NCBI RefSeq assembly: GCF_014192645.1
Contig: NZ_JACHYE010000012.1
Location: 62,001-126,000 of the forward strand
Direction of reading: 5' to 3'
From: Herbaspirillum sp. Sphag64
GTDB taxonomy: Bacteria > Pseudomonadota > Gammaproteobacteria > Burkholderiales > Burkholderiaceae_D
Length of the DNA stretch: 64,000 nt
Part shown: positions 58,202 to 64,000 of the stretch, piece by piece
How the letters are laid out: each line of letters starts with the position of its first letter
Numbering within the stretch: the first letter of the stretch is position 1
Program-made: the position numbers and the translations under genes
Notes under the pieces: generated by a model
The model's input: the letters and a program-made list of their open reading frames with translations, nothing else
What the model was told of the DNA's origin: nothing
Databases searched by the model: none

Positions 58202-59740
58202 TTACGCGGTACAGCCCCGTTGGAACTCCGCCAGTAACTTGTATTCCTGCGCCAGCTTCTGTGGCAAGGCCATGAAGATCGGTCGTAGCCGTTCATAAAT
58301 GGCGACATTGGCGACAATGGGAACATGTCGGTTGGTTGAGCCCACCATGTCTGCAATCACCGTCAGCGAACCGACCTTGCCAAGTGCGTACAAACCCAGC
58401 ACTGCAGCACCCAGGCAGGACGACTCGACACTTTGGGGCACTTCCACTTCACGCTCGAAGATGTCCGCCATCATCTGCCGCCACAACGCCGAGCGGGCAA
58501 ACCCACCGGTCGCCATCATGGTTTTGGTCGGTCCGATCAAATCTTCGACCGCAGGCAAGATGGAATAAAGATTGAAAATCACGCCCTCCAGCGCGGCGCG
58601 GATCATATGCTCCTTGCGATGATGCAGCGCCAGACCAAAGAAGGAGCCACGCAGGTCGGCATTCCACAGCGGGGCACGTTCACCGGCCAGGAACGGATGA
58701 AACAACAAACCCTCGGCGCCGGGCGCAATCTTTTCAGCGATCTGTGTCAGTGCCTCATAGGGGTCCACTCCCGCGTCACGCGCAGCCTGTGCTTCCGCGG
58801 TGGCCAACTCATCACGCACCCAACGGAAGATATTGCCGCCGTTATTGACCGGTCCGCCAACGACCCAGTGCTGCTCAGTCAATGCATAGCAAAACGTTCG
58901 TCCTGACGGATCAGTCACTGGCCGGTCGACCACACTGCGCATGGCGCCAGAGGTACCGATGGTGACCGCGACCTGTCCTGGTGCAATGGCATTGACACCC
59001 AGATTGGACAACACGCCATCATTGGCACCGATCACGAACGGCGTGTCGGCACGCAGCCCGAGCTGCGTAGCGACGGCCCTGTCGAGGCCCTGCACCACTT
59101 CAGTGGTGGGCACTGGCGTGGACAACTGTGCGGCATCGATACCGATCAGCGCCAATGCTTCATCATCCCATAGCATGGCTTGCAGATTGAATAATCCGGT
59201 AGCCGAAGCAATGGAATGATCGACCAACCAGCGCCCGAACAAATGGAAGAATACATATTCCTTGACACCCACAAACCGTGCCGCGCGGTTGAAAATATCT
59301 GCATGATCATGGCGCAGCCACATCAGCTTGCACAGCGGTGACATCGGATGAATCGGCGTACCCGTGCGGGCATAGATGGCATGCCCATCGAACTCGTCGC
59401 GTAGACGCGCTGACCAGACACTGGCGCGGTTGTCGGCCCAGGTAATGCTATTGGTCAGTAACTGATTGTCGCGATCCAGCGCAATGATGCTATGCATGGC
59501 AGCACTGAAAGACACCAGCGCAATCTCCTCAGGCCTGGCCTGTGCGCGCTGGACGGCAACGCCGATTGACTCCAGTACTGCTGCCAGAATTTGCTGCGGA
59601 TCCTGCTCGGCCATACCCGGTGCCGTGCACAGCAGCGGATACTCAACTGCATGATGCGATATCACCTTGCCGTCCAAGGCGAATACGACGGTTTTAGTAC
59701 TGGTGGTGCCGATATCAACACCAAGCATGAAGCGCGACAT
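58202..59740 (-). CDS. gntK: Gluconokinase, FGGY family
   Basis: A 512-residue FGGY sugar kinase: FMLGVDIGTTSTKTVVFALDG, SFSAAMHSIIALD, GTPIHPMSPLCKLMWLRHD, and GLLFHPFLAGERAPLWNADLRGSFFGLALHH, with MMATGGFARSALWRQMMADI. The combination matches the FGGY gluconate kinases of the Bacillus GntK type. It would phosphorylate gluconate to 6-phosphogluconate. It follows the GntP permease by 20 bases. GAGGATT precedes the ATG. Confidence 0.88.
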   Translation of the reverse strand: MSRFMLGVDIGTTSTKTVVFALDGKVISHHAVEYPLLCTAPGMAEQDPQQILAAVLESIGVAVQRAQARPEEIALVSFSAAMHSIIALDRDNQLLTNSITWADNRASVWSARLRDEFDGHAIYARTGTPIHPMSPLCKLMWLRHDHADIFNRAARFVGVKEYVFFHLFGRWLVDHSIASATGLFNLQAMLWDDEALALIGIDAAQLSTPVPTTEVVQGLDRAVATQLGLRADTPFVIGANDGVLSNLGVNAIAPGQVAVTIGTSGAMRSVVDRPVTDPSGRTFCYALTEQHWVVGGPVNNGGNIFRWVRDELATAEAQAARDAGVDPYEALTQIAEKIAPGAEGLLFHPFLAGERAPLWNADLRGSFFGLALHHRKEHMIRAALEGVIFNLYSILPAVEDLIGPTKTMMATGGFARSALWRQMMADIFEREVEVPQSVESSCLGAAVLGLYALGKVGSLTVIADMVGSTNRHVPIVANVAIYERLRPIFMALPQKLAQEYKLLAEFQRGCTA

Positions 59741-59760
59741 GAAAAATCCTCTGGGTCAGA

Positions 59761-61113
59761 TCAAACGACCAGGTTAAGTAACATGATGAGGATGATAGCA
59801 ACTACCGAGATGATTGTTTCCATCGCGGTCCATGTCTTGAAAGTTTCACCCACGCTCATATTGAAATATTCCTTGACCAGCCAGAAACCCGCATCGTTGA
59901 CATGCGACAGGATCAACGAGCCAGCACCTGTTGCCAGTACCAGCAGTTCACGATTGGTCCCTGGAATCATGGTCACCAGCGGCGCCACAATACCTGCACC
60001 GGTAATGGTCGCAACGGTGGCCGAGCCAGTAGCGATGCGGATTAGACCTGCGACCAGCCATGCCAGTAACAAGGGAGAGATATGCGCGTGCACAGCGAGC
60101 TGGCCGATGGCCGTACCAACGCCACTATTGACCAGCATCTGCTTGAATCCGCCACCAGCACCAATGATCAGCACAATGGCAGCGGTCGGTGCCAGACTGC
60201 GATCGAGCAACTTCAGTACGTGCTGACGCGACAAACCTTGCGCTGTCCCAAAGGTGTACAACGACAACAGTAATGCCGCCAGCAAGGCCACGATCGGGTT
60301 ACCAATAAATTCCATCAAATTGCGTATCGGACTGCCATCTGGCGAAGCCACATCGGCCAGGGCTTTCAGCAACACCAGTACGACTGGCGCCAACACGGTC
60401 ATCAAAGTCATGACAAAACCAGGTAATTGCTTGCTTTGGGGTTCACGTGCAAGTTGCTCCAGCAAGGCTTCCGATGGCTCAATAGCGACGTATTTGGAAA
60501 TGAAGGAGCCAAATAACGGACCAGCAATAATCACGGTCGGCAAACCAACAATAAAGCCGTAGAAAATGGTCTTGCCAATATCAGCGCCGAACACACCTAT
60601 CGCCAGCAGCGGTCCAGGATGCGGAGGAATCAGACCGTGCATGACCGATAGACTGGCCAGCATCGGTATGCCAATCTTCAACAGTGGCACACCTGAGCGC
60701 CGGGCGACAATGAAGACCAGAGGAATCAGCAGCACGAAGCCGATTTCGAAAAACAACGGGATACCGACCAGGAAAGCCCCAATCATCATGGCCCAGTGCA
60801 CCCGTTGCTTGCCAAAAGCGCGCACCAGCGTCTGCGCAATCTGATCAGCACCGCCCGACTCGGCCATCATCTTACCCAGCATGGTTCCCAGACCCAGCAC
60901 GATGCCGACAAAGCCGAGTACCCCACCAAAGCCATCCTGGAACGACTTGACGATCTTGGACAATGGCATGCCACAGAACAACCCCAGCAAGCCGGAGCTG
61001 ATGATCAATGCGATGAAGGGGTGAATGCGCAGGCGCGTGATCAGCACGATCAGCACCACAATCGCCAATGCGGCGTTCAACAATAGATTGAGGTCAGTAC
61101 TTAGTCCGAACAT
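59761..61113 (-). CDS. gntP: Gluconate:H+ symporter, GntP family
   Basis: A 450-residue membrane protein with about 12-14 helices. Family blocks are FIALIISSGLLGLFCGMPLSKIVKSFQDGFGGVLGFVGIVLGLGTMLGKMMAESGGADQIA, HGLIPPHPGPLLAIGVFGADIGKTIFYGF, and GAGGGFKQMLVNSGVGTAI. The start is the ATG at 61113 with GGAGACAC before it; the frame continues to 61131 without a site. First gene of the gntP-gntK operon, divergent from the LacI-type regulator. Confidence 0.92.
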   Translation of the reverse strand: MFGLSTDLNLLLNAALAIVVLIVLITRLRIHPFIALIISSGLLGLFCGMPLSKIVKSFQDGFGGVLGFVGIVLGLGTMLGKMMAESGGADQIAQTLVRAFGKQRVHWAMMIGAFLVGIPLFFEIGFVLLIPLVFIVARRSGVPLLKIGIPMLASLSVMHGLIPPHPGPLLAIGVFGADIGKTIFYGFIVGLPTVIIAGPLFGSFISKYVAIEPSEALLEQLAREPQSKQLPGFVMTLMTVLAPVVLVLLKALADVASPDGSPIRNLMEFIGNPIVALLAALLLSLYTFGTAQGLSRQHVLKLLDRSLAPTAAIVLIIGAGGGFKQMLVNSGVGTAIGQLAVHAHISPLLLAWLVAGLIRIATGSATVATITGAGIVAPLVTMIPGTNRELLVLATGAGSLILSHVNDAGFWLVKEYFNMSVGETFKTWTAMETIISVVAIILIMLLNLVV

Positions 61114-61326
61114 GCAGTGTCTCCATGGCAAAGGTGCCAGTAGCTGGGCCAGAGAGGCGTAGCAAGTGCAAGCGGTCTGCCACTACGCAATGGACAGGCA
61201 TGCGCTTGATACGCCACACCGCACGGGTGCGAAACAAGCTACCGGTTCACCATCTGCGTAGTGTTGTAGGGAAATATCACAAATATCGCGCTAAGCAACA
61301 TTATTCGAAACAATCAACCCGAACAA

Positions 61327-61363
61327 TGTTAGCGCTAACAAGGCGCGAATGGTAACGCTAACA
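61327..61363. promoter_or_regulatory. Two operators of the LacI/GntR type between gntP and gntR
   Basis: A perfect 14-bp palindrome TGTTAGCGCTAACA (61327-61340) and a second TGGTAACGCTAACA (61350-61363; 12 of 14 the same) lie 23 bases apart, centre to centre. LacI-family gluconate repressors bind such TGTTANCGNTAACA sites. They would control the divergent gntP-gntK operon and the regulator gene itself. The 409-base stretch (61114-61522) holds nothing else I can support. Confidence 0.75.
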
Positions 61364-61522
61364 AATTTTCAGTGTCAAATCATTTATATGAATATCATGC
61401 ACTGCAGCAGCGATTTTCAGACTCCCTCGATACCCCCACTCTGTCAGTAGAAACATGGCTGGAGGTATGATGTCGCCCAGGATGCCGCACTTCCCTATTG
61501 ACACGTTATTGCAAGAACACCT

Positions 61523-62572
61523 GTGAGCCAGACCAATCCCCGCCAACCAGCACTCAGAACAACCCGCACCAGCCGCGCCACCGGCCGCGTGACCATTGTC
61601 GACGTTGCCCGTCACGTGGGCGTCAGCCCGATGACAATCTCCCGTGCGCTCAAGACGCCAGAGCGTGTACAACAAGAGTTACGCATCCGCATCACGGAGG
61701 CCATTGCCGCGCTCGGCTACGTTCCCAATCAGGCCGCCAGCACACTCGCTTCCGCCCGCTCACAAGTCATCGCAGTACTGGTACCTTCGCTGACCAATTC
61801 GGTGTTCATTGATACCTTGAGTGGCATCCGCGATTATCTGGAGCAGCAGGGTTATCAATTCCTGATTGGCGAGACTGGTTATACGCGCGACAAGGAAGCA
61901 CAACTCATCGCGACCTATCTGGCGCATGCACCGGCGGGGTTTCTGCTGTCAAGCGTTGCGCAGCATGAAATCTTGCGCGGCCTGCCTGCCTGCAGTCATC
62001 TGCCCGCTGTACGGATGTTTGATCTGGGAAAAGGTCATCAGGAAATGTCGGTTGGCTTCTCACAAATCAAGGCCGGTTACGCTGTCGCCCGCCATCTGAT
62101 TGAGCGCGGGTACCGACGCCCGGGATTTCTGGCGGCACAGCTCGATCCACGGGTCATGAAGCGTCGCGAAGGTTTTCGCAAAGGCTTGCTGGAAGCCGGT
62201 CTTGATCCGGACGCAGAGGTATTGCTGGCACAGCCAACCAAGGTTGAGATGGGCGCACAATTATTACGCCAGATACTGGAGAGCACACCAGACTGCGATG
62301 CGGTATTTTGCTGTAACGACGATCTGGCGCTGGGCGCCTTGTTTGAATGTCAGCGCCGCGGTATCGACGTGCCGCAGCAAATGGCGATTGTCGGTTTCAA
62401 TGACCTCTCCTGGGCCGCTTGTGCCACGCCTTCGATCACCACGGTCATTACGCCGCGTTACGAGATTGGTTACCAGGCAGCGCAATTATTGATCCAGACG
62501 CTCAAGGGAGAAACGATCGCCAAACCCCGCCTTGATCTGGGCTTTGAACTAGCCGCACGCGAGAGTACCTGA
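61523..62572 (+). CDS. gntR: LacI-family repressor of gluconate utilisation
   Basis: A 349-residue repressor: helix-turn-helix at residues 23-72 (VTIVDVARHVGVSPMTISRALKTPERVQQELRIRI) with the hinge helix, then a periplasmic-binding-like effector domain (VIAVLVPSLTNSVFIDTLSGIRDYLEQQGY, GYRRPGFLAAQLDPRVMKRREGF). It is most like the GntR gluconate repressors. The start is the GTG at 61523. It is divergent from gntP, with two operators between them. Gluconate or 6-phosphogluconate would be the inducer. Confidence 0.9.
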   Translation: MSQTNPRQPALRTTRTSRATGRVTIVDVARHVGVSPMTISRALKTPERVQQELRIRITEAIAALGYVPNQAASTLASARSQVIAVLVPSLTNSVFIDTLSGIRDYLEQQGYQFLIGETGYTRDKEAQLIATYLAHAPAGFLLSSVAQHEILRGLPACSHLPAVRMFDLGKGHQEMSVGFSQIKAGYAVARHLIERGYRRPGFLAAQLDPRVMKRREGFRKGLLEAGLDPDAEVLLAQPTKVEMGAQLLRQILESTPDCDAVFCCNDDLALGALFECQRRGIDVPQQMAIVGFNDLSWAACATPSITTVITPRYEIGYQAAQLLIQTLKGETIAKPRLDLGFELAAREST

Positions 62573-62810
62573 ACTGCCATTGGCGCTATTGCACGCGGTA
62601 CGGGCCGCATGGTGCATAATTCCGATACAAATAAGTATAAAAGCTGTGCAGGTCGCCTGAATTACCATCGGGATCTGCCACGGCATCAAAGAAAAAGAAG
62701 AAATTACACGTCCCGAACGTTCGATCCATCGCGACGAATGCTGTCTTGGTATGCCATCTCGCTGCCAGGGAGAGTACGTCTGTCTTCTTACTTTTTTTGG
62801 TACCTACATC

Positions 62811-64000
62811 ATGCCCTTCCCGACGATCACGCCCACCAACCAATACCCGCCAATGCCCCAAGCCACGGCCACGGTGCCATCATCGTACAACACACTGGCA
62901 ACAATGATGACCGACGCATCGAGCGCAGTCGGTAAAGAACCTTGGATGCATCAGAGACCCGTATTTGAAGCACGCGCGCAGCAATTGAGTATGGTAGGGC
63001 GAGAGCCTGAAACCAACCCGTCACTCAGGTACAACATCGCCAGCAGCTTTCATTCGATGGTGAATATGCAACAGATAAGTCGCTCGCGGATAGGCCCGCA
63101 CGATACGGGACTAATCGAGAATAACCTTCCTCTTGAGGCACCCATGGAATTTCACCCTGGTCTCTGGCACCCAAGACTGGGCGTCCCCACCATCCGCCAT
63201 TTCCCGCCCCCCCCAGAGCACACCAGAAGACAGCAACCAGCCAGCTACGTTGCCCGTAACAGTAGGCGACAACAGCGTGCAGCCAGCGCCGTCAACAGCC
63301 CATACCATCATCGCAGCGGCGGAGACGCCCGTGGAGATTCTTCTGCCACCAGTTTGCCAACCTCATTTGGCATCAATTTTGGCGAGGACATCACGCATAC
63401 TGCCAACAATGAAAAAATCGGTAATGCCAATCCGGGCATGCTCATCCGCTCTGAATCGGGAACGTTCTACGTCAAGAAGATACACAGCGCACTCGCTGCC
63501 GCCAAGGAAGTCGCAGCCGGACGAATTTATAGCCTGTTTGCACGAACGACGGAGCAATTTCTGCCAGCACATTACGAGACTTTTTTTCAACCAGTACAAC
63601 AGCCTCAACAGTGTATTGCCTCCAGATATGTGGATTACCTGGATTTCGGCGACTGGCTGGCGCATGCGGATTCGGCCGATGACATGCAGCGGCAACACCC
63701 TAGATGGCCCACGGCACAGCTGACTGTATTCAAGCGCAATGCCTGCGAAGCCCACGCAATTTCAGGTAAACTCTCTGCGCTACGTAATGCGTACCCTGAC
63801 GACTGGTGGCGCAGTGCAGTCAATGCGCCCTTGCCCGGTCTGGTGACAGCGTATCGCCCACTGGCCAGCCGGTTCGATGACCTGATGAAAAATCAGTTTG
63901 CCCTGCTGCCGCAATCAATGCAGGAAGATATCCAGCGACATTTGAGCGTATCGCAACTGATTGGAGACTGGGATCCGCTCAATGCGTTTTACCGGAACAT
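62811..64000 (+). CDS. Unrecognised large protein, kinase-like C-terminal region, cut by window end
   Basis: The frame is open from an ATG at 62811 to the window end (396 complete codons). Residues 1-185 are low-complexity and Pro/Gln/Arg/Ser-rich (FPPPPEHTRRQQ) and look disordered. From about residue 205 the protein is more ordered: GMLIRSESGTFYVKK (Lys 222 or 223), AAAKEVAAGRIYSLF (Glu 233), IASRYVDYLDFGDWL (hinge-like), and GDWDPLNAFYRN (385-396). The order Lys, Glu, hinge, D-x-x-N recalls atypical kinases of the HipA/PI4K-like type, seen in some secreted effectors. No ribosome-binding site is seen; ATGs at 62853 and 62904 are alternatives. The 238 bases upstream show nothing else. Confidence 0.6.
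   Translation, partial: MPFPTITPTNQYPPMPQATATVPSSYNTLATMMTDASSAVGKEPWMHQRPVFEARAQQLSMVGREPETNPSLRYNIASSFHSMVNMQQISRSRIGPHDTGLIENNLPLEAPMEFHPGLWHPRLGVPTIRHFPPPPEHTRRQQPASYVARNSRRQQRAASAVNSPYHHRSGGDARGDSSATSLPTSFGINFGEDITHTANNEKIGNANPGMLIRSESGTFYVKKIHSALAAAKEVAAGRIYSLFARTTEQFLPAHYETFFQPVQQPQQCIASRYVDYLDFGDWLAHADSADDMQRQHPRWPTAQLTVFKRNACEAHAISGKLSALRNAYPDDWWRSAVNAPLPGLVTAYRPLASRFDDLMKNQFALLPQSMQEDIQRHLSVSQLIGDWDPLNAFYRN

Noticed and set aside
57289-58356. 355-codon open frame on the minus strand
   Set aside because: Antisense to the 3' part of mctP; its product is rich in Gln, His and Arg and lacks motifs. The real gene on the plus strand has strong family features.
62573-62810. hrp/PIP-type promoter box upstream of the right-edge ORF
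   Set aside because: CGAA repeats are spaced by 17, not 16, bases, and the other expected boxes are absent.

Overview
The window looks like a chromosomal segment of a betaproteobacterium of the order Burkholderiales, most likely family Oxalobacteraceae. That rests on gene content and gene order: a scpB-rluB block, a rimP-nusA-infB-rbfA-truB-typA block, ribB-ribH-nusB followed by an aminotransferase, and a minor-pilin cluster. GC content by eye is in the low-to-mid 50s. No rRNA, tRNA, insertion sequence, prophage or CRISPR array was found, and almost all of the window is densely packed housekeeping and transport genes. The genus is not determined.

Layout. From 1 to 24.5 kb nearly everything is on the minus strand: riboflavin synthesis (a RibB with a vestigial GTP cyclohydrolase II domain, and RibH), nusB, dusA, then the translation and transcription operon preceded by an attenuator-like leader, then rluB and scpB, a PAS-GGDEF-EAL protein, and a plus-strand glutamate-synthase-like flavoprotein. 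tusA-like, Nudix and alaS genes follow. The 507-base gap between dusA and typA holds two terminator-ended elements, one with an exposed anti-Shine-Dalgarno loop. From 24.5 to 43 kb there is a mixed stretch: small secreted proteins, ugpQ, a LytS/LytTR pair, glnS, a RutG-like permease, tandem paralogous lipoproteins, sbcB, a MocR regulator beside an orphan solute-binding protein, and small conserved genes.

From 43.5 to 48.4 kb there is a minor type IV pilin operon (pilV, pilW, pilX, pilE, fimT-like, no pilY1) that abuts ribD and ribE with a 2-base gap. From 48.7 to 53.5 kb a DUF2946 protein, a Cys-motif outer-membrane barrel and a TlpA-like protein converge on a Fur-box-preceded feoA-feoB-DUF6587 operon. 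An ssuA-like sulfonate-binding protein and metY diverge from one intergenic region. A DUF3311-mctP monocarboxylate transporter pair and a gluconate module (gntK, gntP, divergent LacI-type regulator with two palindromic operators) follow. The last 1.2 kb is the 5' part of an unrecognised gene. Its disordered N-terminus and degenerate kinase-like motifs suggest an effector-like protein; it is cut by the window end.

The most unusual items are the anti-SD RNA candidate after typA, the kinase-like ORF at the right edge, the Cys-motif barrel module beside feoAB, the pilin operon without pilY1, and the 17-bp perfect inverted repeat after ribE. All functions are read from sequence motifs and remembered family features; no database search was run.
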